From contig JAJUGJ010000008.1 in assembly GCA_029268225.1 (NCBI GenBank), forward strand, positions 1 through 64,000: 64,000 nt of DNA. Direction: 5' to 3'. The stretch is from Burkholderiales bacterium. GTDB lineage: Bacteria; Pseudomonadota; Gammaproteobacteria; Burkholderiales; Burkholderiaceae_C. Positions 17,267 to 23,696 of this stretch are shown here, in pieces. Both the position numbers and the translations under genes were made by a program. The notes below the pieces were generated by a model. That model saw only the letters and a program-made list of their open reading frames with translations, was not told the origin of the DNA and did no database searches. Numbering within the stretch: position 1 is the stretch's first letter; each line of letters starts with the position of its first letter.

Positions 17267-17478
17267 GCAGCCACCTCCAGCGCACGCAGCGCATTGAGGG
17301 CAGACAGGGCCTGCACAGCCTTGCGAGCCGCACCGGGCACATTGGCCGCAGGCTGGCGCAGGTGATACAGGGCCACGCTGAGAGCGTTTTCGGCTTGGGC
17401 GTGAAGCTGGGAGATTTCCAGCTCAGAGAGAGGGACAGGCGCAGCGGATGAGCTGGCCAAGGTCATGACCGTGGACAT
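17263..17478 (-). CDS. Small first gene of the satellite early operon
   Basis: 71 residues from the ATG at 17478, preceded by AAGGAG eight bases upstream. An alternative start 33 bp further upstream has no such site. It is a helical protein: a low-complexity Ser/Ala/Pro N-terminus, then SELEISQLHAQAENALSVAL and a leucine/alanine-rich end. No family recognised. Its ribosome site overlaps the second half of the RNA segment complementary to the antisense RNA (17490-17498), so its translation, and through ATGA overlaps that of the next two genes, could be directly controlled by RNA pairing. Confidence 0.75.
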   Translation of the reverse strand: MSTVMTLASSSAAPVPLSELEISQLHAQAENALSVALYHLRQPAANVPGAARKAVQALSALNALRALEVAA

Positions 17479-17489
17479 GGTTTCAGGCT

Positions 17490-17537
17490 CCTTATCGAGA
17501 CTTGAAGCCACCCGCAGCGTTCTTACGCGCAGCGGGT
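17490..17537 (-). promoter_or_regulatory. seqC-like target: hairpin plus ribosome site
   Basis: On the minus-strand RNA, ACCCGCUGCG pairs with CGCUGCGGGU (17537-17510, one mismatch) and displays GUAAGAAC in the loop. Further on, CGAUAAGG (17497-17490) merges into the AAGGAG ribosome site. Both segments are complementary to parts of the antisense RNA (UUCUUA and CCUUAUCG). Confidence 0.65.
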
Positions 17538-17605
17538 GGGCGGGATGTTAAGAACACGCGATAAGGCGTGCGGACGCCCTTACGGGTAGCCCCATCCCGC
17601 CCGCA
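17535..17605 (-). ncRNA. C4 / P4 CI-like antisense immunity RNA
   Basis: The minus-strand RNA folds with a perfect 10-bp closing stem GGGCGGGAUG/CAUCCCGCCC (17602-17593 with 17547-17538), an inner hairpin GGCGU-CCGC-ACGCC, and the motif CUACCCGUAAGGG, all in the style of the C4 antisense RNA family. The segment CCUUAUCGCGUGUUCUUAAC (17566-17547) is complementary to a target upstream (17681-17700) and to another downstream (17490-17526). That three-part arrangement is how P4 immunity RNA causes premature termination of the early transcript. Protein-like frames across it (such as GLPVRAS) are shadows. The family assignment is from memory of its features, not a covariance search. Confidence 0.75.
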
Positions 17606-17680
17606 ACCAACAGCACGCCATTGCAGCGCACCGGAAATGTTCGGACGTGACAAAGCCTCACTGTCGGGGAGGCTGCACCG

Positions 17681-17700
17681 CTTATCGATGGTGTTCTTAC
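17681..17700 (-). promoter_or_regulatory. seqA-like target of the antisense RNA
   Basis: The RNA GUAAGAACACCAUCGAUAAG (17700-17681) pairs with the antisense segment at 17566-17547 in two blocks, UAAGAACAC:GUGUUCUUA (9 bp) and CGAUAAG:CUUAUCG (7 bp), separated by a small internal loop. It lies about 20 bases after the predicted transcript start. Confidence 0.65.
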
Positions 17701-17725
17701 GCACCGGGCCTTTCGGCTTGGGCGG

Positions 17726-17756
17726 ATTATTGCACGCAGGTTGGCTGGGGTGTCAA
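17726..17756 (-). promoter_or_regulatory. Sigma-70 promoter for the antisense RNA/early operon
   Basis: On the minus strand, a perfect TTGACA (17756-17751) is followed after 19 bases by AATAAT (17731-17726). The predicted start near 17719 leads into the seqA-like target, the antisense RNA, and then the early genes, as for the P4 late-early promoter. Confidence 0.65.
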
Positions 17757-17886
17757 GCCCTGGTGACGCTAGGTGCTGGCGCTGGTGGACTAATCCAGAC
17801 GTCAAGACAAAAAGTGACCCACGCTTTGCACCTCACGCAGTCGTGACGCCATAGTGGCCAGGTCAAAACTGTAGGAAAGGAATGAC

Positions 17887-18069
17887 ATGGACACCCTCGA
17901 TATGCACACAGCGACAGTCGTTATCCGGGCTTGCCAAGACGAACAAAACCCAACTACCCAAGCGGAGGCGCAGAGAAAGCGCGATGAGTGGCTGAGCCAG
18001 ATACAGGCGGGCTGGCTTGAAGCGTCTGAGCCAGTCGCTCAAGTCTTGGCATCAAGCGGCGCTCAGTGA
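17887..18069 (+). CDS. Small hypothetical protein divergent from the immunity region
   Basis: 60 residues with an ATG at 17887 and a good ribosome site (AGGAAAGGAATGAC). The protein is polar and helical (AEAQRKRDEWLSQIQAGWLE), with no signal peptide and no family that I recognise. It is transcribed away from the antisense RNA promoter and ends 63 bp before a bidirectional terminator. It may be an island regulator or anti-immunity product, but nothing in the sequence demonstrates that. Confidence 0.5.
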   Translation: MDTLDMHTATVVIRACQDEQNPTTQAEAQRKRDEWLSQIQAGWLEASEPVAQVLASSGAQ

Positions 18070-18131
18070 GCGTCGGTGTCGTGCCAACGTCATGCTGCAT
18101 TCAATGCCGGCCAGAAGGCAACACCAGCCAT

Positions 18132-18159
18132 AAAAAAAGGGAGCCAAGCTCCCTTTTTT
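18132..18159. terminator. Bidirectional Rho-independent terminator
   Basis: GGGAGC-CAA-GCTCCC stem with seven A on the left and six T on the right. It closes the small plus-strand gene and, from the other side, the toxin-antitoxin operon whose last stop is at 18181. Confidence 0.92.
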
Positions 18160-18180
18160 GCCTTCGCGTGCGTCGCCCAG

Positions 18181-18516
18181 TTAGGCGGCCTTCTTGCGCT
18201 TTTCAATGTCGTGATCGACCTCATCAGCCTTTTGGGCATGATGCTCCATCACTTCCTTCAAGCCTTCAGGGGCAAACCGTTGAAGGATGTCGCGCATCAA
18301 CGGCTGGTAGCCAACGCCGTGATGATTGGCAATCAGCTTGTAGGCGTCGATCAACTCCTTAGGCAAGCGAATGGAAATCGCTTGCATACCCAAGCTGGAA
18401 TCAATGGCTGCCTCTAGATCAACCGAGACGGCGCGTACATGGTCCTCGCTAGCGCCCAAAGCGCGGGATTCCCATGCTTCATCGGTGCTTTCAAGTCTGT
18501 CCTGTGCCTTCGTCAT
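18181..18516 (-). CDS. CopG/BrnA-like antitoxin
   Basis: 111 residues from the ATG at 18516, which has AGGAGAAGCAACG just upstream. A GTG at 18537 would overlap the preceding gene. The central QAISIRLPKELIDAYKLIA, followed by a helix and GYQPLMRDILQRF, is a ribbon-helix-helix DNA-binding unit of the kind found in BrnA/CopG antitoxins. The C-terminus is charged (KADEVDHDIEKRKKAA). The gene is 17 bp after the toxin-like gene on the same strand, the toxin-first order typical of brnTA. It probably neutralises the toxin and represses the operon. Confidence 0.8.
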   Translation of the reverse strand: MTKAQDRLESTDEAWESRALGASEDHVRAVSVDLEAAIDSSLGMQAISIRLPKELIDAYKLIANHHGVGYQPLMRDILQRFAPEGLKEVMEHHAQKADEVDHDIEKRKKAA

Positions 18517-18533
18517 CGTTGCTTCTCCTAGAG

Positions 18534-18821
18534 TCACCGCCCATGGCGGTCATAAATTGCAAGTTCCACGGGGTTCGGTTCGTACGCAGTGCGTAAATGA
18601 ACTAGCCCGTCTTTAAAAATAAAAACAACCTTGAGTTGCCTGTCCTCATTGGTCGGAGCAATGAACCACATGGTGGCTGGGTCGCTTCGATGATCTTCCC
18701 GGGAGTCCTCCAGGAACAGGCCACACTTGTTTGCAAAGCACTGCTCAACCTCACGACGAGACACCTGGTGCTTGTCAGCCAGCTTATCGAGCGTCGCTTG
18801 TGAGATGAGCAAATTTTTCAT
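18534..18821 (-). CDS. BrnT-like toxin candidate (small RelE/DUF4258-type fold)
   Basis: 95 residues from the ATG at 18821. The pattern of an N-terminal helical segment (LDKLADKHQVSRREVEQCF), then EDHRSDPATMWFIAPTNEDR, LKVVFIFKDG and VHLRTAYEPN resembles the small BrnT/RelE-like family that is often mis-named ADP-ribosyl-dinitrogen-reductase hydrolase and paired with a CopG antitoxin. If correct, it would be a ribonuclease that halts translation. It is the first gene of the pair and lies in the island as likely cargo for maintenance. Assignment from motif memory only. Confidence 0.7.
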   Translation of the reverse strand: MKNLLISQATLDKLADKHQVSRREVEQCFANKCGLFLEDSREDHRSDPATMWFIAPTNEDRQLKVVFIFKDGLVHLRTAYEPNPVELAIYDRHGR

Positions 18822-19316
18822 AGGCGCAAGATGTTGGTTCGTTACTGTAGCACGCTGTATATACACGCATGTTAGGTTATTTCAATGGCCCCTATGCAGT
18901 GACAGCCCCGCCCGATGGGGGGTGGCACCAGGGAGAACCCCGCCGCGCACGATTCCGCAAGCGTCTACAGCACAGGCAAGGCCGCCCCACCAGATGAGGC
19001 GCAGCGCAAGCCAGCACCGGACCGAAAGCACCAGACAGCGTCAGCAGGGACGGAGGCCGGGCAGCCTCAGAGGGAAGGCAGGGAGAGAACACCTCTTATG
19101 AATGAATGTCTCTCTATCTCTTCTCTCTTATACGTCCCCACTTAGTCCCCACTTAGTCCCCACATCGTCCCCACAGCCTCCAAACGCCTCCCGCCCTGTG
19201 TTCATCGGGCATGTGAGCCGTTCCGGCCATTTGTCCCCACGTCCCCACCGAAAATCATTCCCAAAATGCAGAAAGCGGCCCGATTGAGCCGCTTTCGCCT
19301 GGTGTGGGGCCAGCCG
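18822..19316. other. Gene-free stretch between the TA pair and the integrase
   Basis: About 495 bp. I see no believable coding frame. It contains a GC-rich part (18895-19080), a pyrimidine-rich stretch (19107-19130) and the iteron cluster at 19134-19248. Nothing else stands out. Confidence 0.7.
19134..19248. repeat. Second iteron cluster (GTCCCCAC), helically phased (ori candidate)
   Basis: GTCCCCAC starts at 19134, 19145, 19156 and 19167, exactly 11 bp apart, then at 19233 and 19241. This is the reverse complement of the GTGGGGAC core at 14213-14328. Regular one-turn phasing implies cooperative binding of one protein along one face of the helix. Confidence 0.75.
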
Positions 19317-20528
19317 TCAGGCCGTCTTGAAGGGGATCACGTCTGCCCCTCGGGCCAGCTTCGCCAGGTGCTCACCCCACCACTGCATTAGCTTGGTGCG
19401 CTCGGGCAACCAGTTGGCCCGGTTGTAGGCCGCCCGCACGCCGTCCCGCTCTTCATGGGCCAACTGCTTCTCGATCACATCCGAATTCCACCCCGCCTCA
19501 TTGGCACAGGTCGAAAACAGCGTGCGGAAGCCGTGGGCGGTCGCCATGCCCTTGTAGCCCATGCGGGCTAGAGCACTGTTCAGGGTGCCGTCACTGATTG
19601 GCTTTCCGGGGTAATAGGGCGACGGGAACAGCAGCCCCTTTGCATCCTCAGCGGGCAGGATGCTGGACAGCAGCTCTAGGGTCTGTGATGAGAGGGGCAC
19701 CAGGTGCTCCGTTTTCATCTTCATGCGCTCAGCGGGGATGCGCCACAGCGCCCGCGCCTGGTCGAACTCTTCCCAGCGCGCCCCCCTCAGCTCACCAGGT
19801 CGCACGGCTGTCAGCACCAGGAGCTGCAAGGCTGCCTTTGTGGCTGGCTCCCCCTGGTACTCCCCCAGGAGCCGCAGGAACTGGGGCGTCTCGCGCTCAG
19901 ACAGCGCCGCCCGGTGTCTCACGATCTGGCGCTTGAGGATTTCGGCTGGTTTGAGGGAGTACGTGGGGTCCGTGTCCGTCAGCTCATGGGCCACCGCGTA
20001 CCGATACACCGCCTTGATGCGCTGGAACACCCGCCCCGCCGTCTCTCTTGCGCCGCCCGCCTCGATGCCCTGCACCAGCTCACGCACGTCAGCAGGCCGC
20101 ACGCCGGACACAGGCAAGCGCCCGAAGGCCGGAAACACGTGATTGACCAGGGAGGCCCTCACCGCTGCATGGGTGCCCTCATCCCAGGTGGGGGCGCTCT
20201 TGTCCAGCCAGGCCAAGGCCACGGCCTCAAAGGTGCGCAGACTCGCCGCCTTCTTGGCCGCCTTGTCAGACTTGCGCGCTTCGCTCGGGTCAACGCCCTC
20301 CCCCAGCATCTTGCGGGCCTGGTCGCGCCGCTCCCGCGCCTCTTTCAATCCCACGTCAGGGTAGGTGCCCAGGCTGACGCGCTTTTCCTTGCCGTCCACC
20401 CGGTACTTGAGCCGCCACCACTTGCCGCCGCTGGGGGCCACTTCCAGGTAGAGCCCGCCGCCGTCAAACAGCTTCACGGCCTTTTAGGCTGGCTTGGCAT
20501 TGCGCACGGCTGTATCGGTCAGGGGCAT
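19317..20528 (-). pseudogene. P4-type tyrosine integrase, in-frame stop at codon 15
   Basis: The natural start is the ATG at 20528 (MPLTDTAVRNAKPA), but codon 15 is TAA (20486-20484). After it the same frame continues as KAVKLFDGGGLYLEV without a break to 19317, so one substitution would restore about 403 residues. The catalytic set is intact: R in TAVRPGELRGARW, K in MKMKTEH, H and R in HGFRTLF, H in QLAHEE, and Y in AAYNRAN. A GTG at 20477 could restart translation and give a 386-residue protein lacking the start of the N-terminal arm-binding domain. The gene lies beside its target tRNA. Either an inactivated integrase or one with reduced function. Confidence 0.9.
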
Positions 20529-20577
20529 GGGGGCAACTCCAAATGGGGGCAACTCAGATGCCCCCAATGTTGCCCCC
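20529..20577. repeat. GTTGCCCCC repeats at the integrase start
   Basis: Two inverted copies (GGGGGCAAC at 20529-20537 and 20545-20553) and one direct copy (20569-20577) lie directly upstream of the integrase start. With the pair near the left attachment site, they are candidates for arm-type binding sites and for autoregulation of the integrase gene. Confidence 0.6.
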
Positions 20578-20626
20578 ACGCTGCACCGGCTGTCAACGCA
20601 CCACCCCGGACACGCACGGACGAAAA

Positions 20627-20659
20627 AAAGCCCTAGAGCGTTGATTTCTCTAGGGCTTT
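20627..20659 (-). terminator. Rho-independent terminator after tRNA-Arg, inside the island
   Basis: Perfect 12-bp stem AAAGCCCTAGAG/CTCTAGGGCTTT with a 9-base loop. On the minus strand the stem is followed by a run of seven T. It lies 43 bp beyond the tRNA 3' end, on the island side of the attachment site, so the island supplies the tRNA terminator and shields itself from read-through. Confidence 0.9.
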
Positions 20660-20702
20660 CTGTTTCCGTGGACTTCCGAGAAAATCCGTAAATGTGCGGG
20701 TA

Positions 20703-20727
20703 TGGTCCCCCAGCCTGGAATCGAACC
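20703..20727. other. Right attachment site (tRNA 3' end)
   Basis: The last 25 bases of tRNA-Arg(CCT), matched by the degenerate copy after ureG. Integration keeps the tRNA intact because the element restores its 3' end. Confidence 0.75.
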
Positions 20728-20777
20728 AAGATTTGCCCCTTAGGAGGGGGCTGTCTTATCCATTAGACGACTGGGAG
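20703..20777 (-). tRNA. tRNA-Arg (anticodon CCT)
   Basis: Minus strand. The acceptor 5' strand CTCCCAG pairs with CTGGGGG (one G-T pair), the D-stem is GTCT/AGAC, and the anticodon arm is GCCCC-CTCCTAA-GGGGC with anticodon CCT. The T-arm is CTTGG-TTCGATT-CCAGG, and the CCA end is encoded. It reads the rare codon AGG. Its 3' half serves as the integration target of the adjacent island. Confidence 0.95.
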
Positions 20778-20796
20778 AGACCAGCCGCGGATTTTA

Positions 20797-21153
20797 CTAT
20801 GCGAGTGCGTCAGGCGAGACGCGCAGCTCTTCCACGGTGTAGCCCTCTCGGGTGAGGGCTTCCTTCAGCCATTGCGGCTGCATGCCCTCCCCGTCCCAGG
20901 TTTGCAGGGTCAAGGGGTGACGGTACTTGGGGCCTTTTGACGCAGGGGGCGGCGGTGCAGGCGCTCGTGGCGCCTGCGGGCCCATGTCGAGTTCGTCGGC
21001 CGTGATCTGCCAGAAGTCCACCAGCTTGCGGATGGCACGTACCGTCGCTTCTTGTTCGGGAGTCAGCATGTGAAAGCTCTGCAACTGCCGGACATCATGC
21101 CCGATTCGCGCCGCGCTGGATGAAGAGAACACATGCGCAGCGGCGGCGCTCAT
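20797..21153 (-). CDS. H-NS family nucleoid-associated protein
   Basis: 118 residues from the ATG at 21153; an ATG at 21069 would give 90. The N-terminal part has a short helix (EQEATVRAIRKLVDFWQITADEL), then a Pro/Ala linker. The C-terminal DNA-binding module KYRHPLTLQTWDGEGMQPQW corresponds to the TWxGxGxxPxW motif of H-NS/Bv3F-type proteins, with one unusual Glu in the GxG loop, where arginine or lysine is more common. Such proteins silence AT-rich foreign DNA. It lies just outside the island, next to its target tRNA, and is divergent from a chemoreceptor gene. Confidence 0.8.
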   Translation of the reverse strand: MSAAAAHVFSSSSAARIGHDVRQLQSFHMLTPEQEATVRAIRKLVDFWQITADELDMGPQAPRAPAPPPPASKGPKYRHPLTLQTWDGEGMQPQWLKEALTREGYTVEELRVSPDALA

Positions 21154-21185
21154 TATTTTTCCAACTTTTGATCACTTTTTTCAAA

Positions 21186-21207
21186 TTCATCATGTCCGCA
21201 TGATGAA
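21186..21207. promoter_or_regulatory. Perfect 9-bp inverted repeat between hns-like and chemoreceptor genes
   Basis: TTCATCATG-TCCG-CATGATGAA lies in the AT-rich divergent gap, 33 bp upstream of the hns-like start. Operator or hairpin; the binding protein is unknown, and autoregulation by the H-NS-like protein is possible. Confidence 0.5.
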
Positions 21208-21298
21208 AACACCTTGCGAAGATGCGGGTAAACGAGACAATGTCAGGAATTTAACATTCCCCGATGATGGTGCTTGACGCCACGTATCGGAGCCTGAC

Positions 21299-22864
21299 AT
21301 GCGCTTGAACCTGCCCGTCCTGGACGAAGAGTATCCATTCCCCGATGGCGAATCGCTGGTGTCCACCACCGATCTCAAAGGGCACATCGTTTATTGCAAC
21401 CCTGCCTTCATCCGGGTCAGTGGCTACTCGCGCGAGCAGTTGCTGGGCCAGCCCCACAACATCATCCGTCACCCCGACATGCCAGCGGAGGCCTACCGTG
21501 ACATGTGGGCCACCATCAAAAGCGGTCAACCCTGGTCCGCGTTGGTCAAGAACCGTCGTGCAGATGGCCGCTACTACTGGGTGCAAGCCAACGTCACGCC
21601 ACTGCTCGACAACGGCCAACCCACGGGCTATATGTCGGTGCGCACCCAGCCCAGCAGAGAGCACGTCGAGGCCGCCACCCGGCTGTACGCGCTGATGCGC
21701 GCCGAGGCCAACTCAGGCAGACTGGTCCATACGCTGCACCAAGGATTGGTCGTGAAGAACTCGCTGGGAGGTCGCTTGGCACGAGCCTTCCAGCTGGACA
21801 TGGCGGACCGCCTCACACTCGGCGTCATGGTGTTGGTCACCATCGCGCTGGCCGTGGGATCATCCGCTGGCGGCGGCACATTGGGAACGGGCGGCTGGGC
21901 TGCCCTGGTCGGCTCATGGCTGATCAGTCTGATCGCGGCCAAAATCCTGTTCGCCCAAGTCGCCACGCAGCCGCTGCGGGAATTGTTGAGCGCAGCGAAC
22001 ACCCTGGCCGCAGCCGATTTGACGGTGCACATCACCAGCCGACGCGGTGGTGGCATGGGACGCCTCGCGCGCGCACTCAATCAGCTCAAGGTCAACCTGG
22101 CGACCACAGTGCAAGACGCACGCACCGAGGTCGAGCAAATGAATGTGGCCACCCAGGAAATCGCCACGGGCAATCACGACCTGTCCACACGCACGGAGTC
22201 CCAGGCAGCCGACCTGCAAGAAACCGCCGCGTCGATGGAGCAGATCACCAGCATGGCGCGTCAAAATGCCGCGACAGCCGAACAAGCGGCCGAACTGGCT
22301 CGCCAGACCACACAGATCACAGAGCGCAGCGGCCTGGCGGTCGACGATCTGACCCGCACCATGCACCTGATCGAGGAATCGTCCAAGCGCATTCACGACA
22401 TCATTCAGGTCATCGACTCCATCGCCTTCCAGACCAATATTCTCGCGCTCAACGCCGCCGTTGAAGCCGCGCGAGCCGGTGAGCAAGGTCGTGGCTTTGC
22501 GGTGGTGGCCTCCGAGGTTCGGGCACTGGCCCAACGCACGGCCACCGCGGCACGCGAGGTCAAACAGCTGATCACCGACTCCAGCGAGAAGGTCAAGGCA
22601 GGCAGCGAGCTTTCCGACTCCGTTCAAGGCACCATGAAGGAGGCATTGAGCTCGGTATCGGAGGTGGTGCACCTGGTGGACACCATCAGCCAAGGTGTGA
22701 CCGCGCAGTTGCAGGACATTTCCCAGATCAACAACGCGATCACCAACCTAGACAACATCACGCAGCAAAATGCCGCTGCGGTGGAGCAGATCGCGGCGGC
22801 CTCCAGCTCTCTGGCCGACCGGGCCAAGGTCGTCTCCGACTCGGTACAGGTCTTCAAACTCTGA
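21299..22864 (+). CDS. PAS-domain (Aer-like) chemoreceptor
   Basis: 521 residues. An N-terminal PAS domain without a signal sequence ([36 protein letters not shown], up to about residue 115) is followed by two closely spaced membrane helices (about 165-215), a HAMP-like region, and a signalling domain with the tip [21 protein letters not shown]-first, cytoplasm-facing receptors of this type (Aer) sense redox or oxygen through FAD; HPDMP and the IIRHPD region match that subgroup. It would signal through CheA/CheW, whose genes are not in the window. The flagellar export genes lie further right. Confidence 0.93.
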   Translation: MRLNLPVLDEEYPFPDGESLVSTTDLKGHIVYCNPAFIRVSGYSREQLLGQPHNIIRHPDMPAEAYRDMWATIKSGQPWSALVKNRRADGRYYWVQANVTPLLDNGQPTGYMSVRTQPSREHVEAATRLYALMRAEANSGRLVHTLHQGLVVKNSLGGRLARAFQLDMADRLTLGVMVLVTIALAVGSSAGGGTLGTGGWAALVGSWLISLIAAKILFAQVATQPLRELLSAANTLAAADLTVHITSRRGGGMGRLARALNQLKVNLATTVQDARTEVEQMNVATQEIATGNHDLSTRTESQAADLQETAASMEQITSMARQNAATAEQAAELARQTTQITERSGLAVDDLTRTMHLIEESSKRIHDIIQVIDSIAFQTNILALNAAVEAARAGEQGRGFAVVASEVRALAQRTATAAREVKQLITDSSEKVKAGSELSDSVQGTMKEALSSVSEVVHLVDTISQGVTAQLQDISQINNAITNLDNITQQNAAAVEQIAAASSSLADRAKVVSDSVQVFKL

Positions 22865-22952
22865 GCCAGAAGCACACGCCCCCCGGGCAGATACGGGCAG
22901 ACGACAAGGCGAGACCTCGCTAGACTGTGGGCGCCTTGTCTGAGAGCTCCCC

Positions 22953-23696
22953 ATGAAAATCGCCCTGCTGTCCGATCTCCACGCCAACCGACAGGCCGTC
23001 GAGGCGGTCTGGCAGCACGCGCAAGAGCAAGGTTTTGACCAGTTGGTCATGCTGGGCGATTACGTCGACTACGGCGCCGACCCGGTCTGGGTGGTGGAAT
23101 TTGCCCAGGCACGTGAAGCGGAGGGCGCGGTGCTCGTGCGCGGCAATCACGACGATGCGCTCAGCGCCGAAACCACCAGCAAGATGTCTTCACACGTGGC
23201 GCCATCGCTGGAGTGGACCTTCGCTCAGCTGAGCCAGAAGCAGAGGGAGTGGCTCACCGCCCTGCCCCTGACCGCCGAGGTGGGCCCTTGTCTGATGGCC
23301 CACGCCAACGCCCACAACCCAGCTCACTGGGAATACCTGCAGGGTCGCTCCGAAGCTTCGCGCAGCCTCATGGCGAGCCAGCAGCCTTTTGTGTTTTGTG
23401 GTCATGTCCACCAGCAGTGCCTGTATCACCTGTCCAACCTGGGCAAGTCCGGCGAGTTCATCCCCGTTGATGGGGTGCCGATCAGCCTGTCGCCCGCGCG
23501 GCGCTGGCTGGCGATCCCCGGGTCCGTGGGCCAACCCCGTGACGGGAATCCCGCGGCGTGCTACGCCACCTTCGACACGGGCAGCGCCACCCTCACGTTT
23601 TTCCGCGTGCCCTACGACCATGACACGGCCGCCCAGCGCATCGTCGATGCCGGGTTGCCCGTCAGCTATGCCCAAAGGTTGATCCATGGTCGATGA
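22953..23696 (+). CDS. Metallophosphoesterase (calcineurin-like)
   Basis: 247 residues. The metal-binding motifs are in order: SDLHANRQA (D and H), GDYVDYGADP (D), GNHDDAL (N and H), the MAHANAHNPAH segment and GHVHQQ (H, H). This resembles the YfcE/ApaH-like branch with a C-terminal beta sandwich; the substrate is unknown and could be a nucleotide or phosphoprotein. It overlaps the start of the kinase gene by 11 bp, so phosphatase and kinase are produced together. That makes protein-phosphate removal a possible role (inference). Confidence 0.92.
   Translation: MKIALLSDLHANRQAVEAVWQHAQEQGFDQLVMLGDYVDYGADPVWVVEFAQAREAEGAVLVRGNHDDALSAETTSKMSSHVAPSLEWTFAQLSQKQREWLTALPLTAEVGPCLMAHANAHNPAHWEYLQGRSEASRSLMASQQPFVFCGHVHQQCLYHLSNLGKSGEFIPVDGVPISLSPARRWLAIPGSVGQPRDGNPAACYATFDTGSATLTFFRVPYDHDTAAQRIVDAGLPVSYAQRLIHGR

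Larger units (their letters stand above)
13872..20727. mobile_element. P4-like satellite island relic in tRNA-Arg(CCT)
   Basis: Bounded left by a degenerate tRNA 3'-end copy (13872-13895) and right by the true 3' end of tRNA-Arg (20703-20727). Next to the tRNA is a P4-type tyrosine integrase gene. Inside are a C4/P4-CI-like antisense RNA region, a coupled small-gene operon, two groups of GTGGGGAC iterons, GTTGCCCCC repeats at both ends, a toxin-antitoxin-like pair, an IS3 element and a repeat field. Neither a P4 alpha-type primase/helicase nor structural genes are present, and the integrase carries a nonsense codon, so it is probably no longer mobile by itself. Its insertion separates ureG from the tRNA and the hns-like gene. 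Confidence 0.8.

Noticed and set aside
17492-17805. Short minus-strand reading frames (70 and 85 residues) across the immunity region
   Set aside because: They overlap the folded antisense RNA and its targets, begin with weak starts, and consist of RNA motifs read as protein (GLPVRAS, TRKGVRTPYR).
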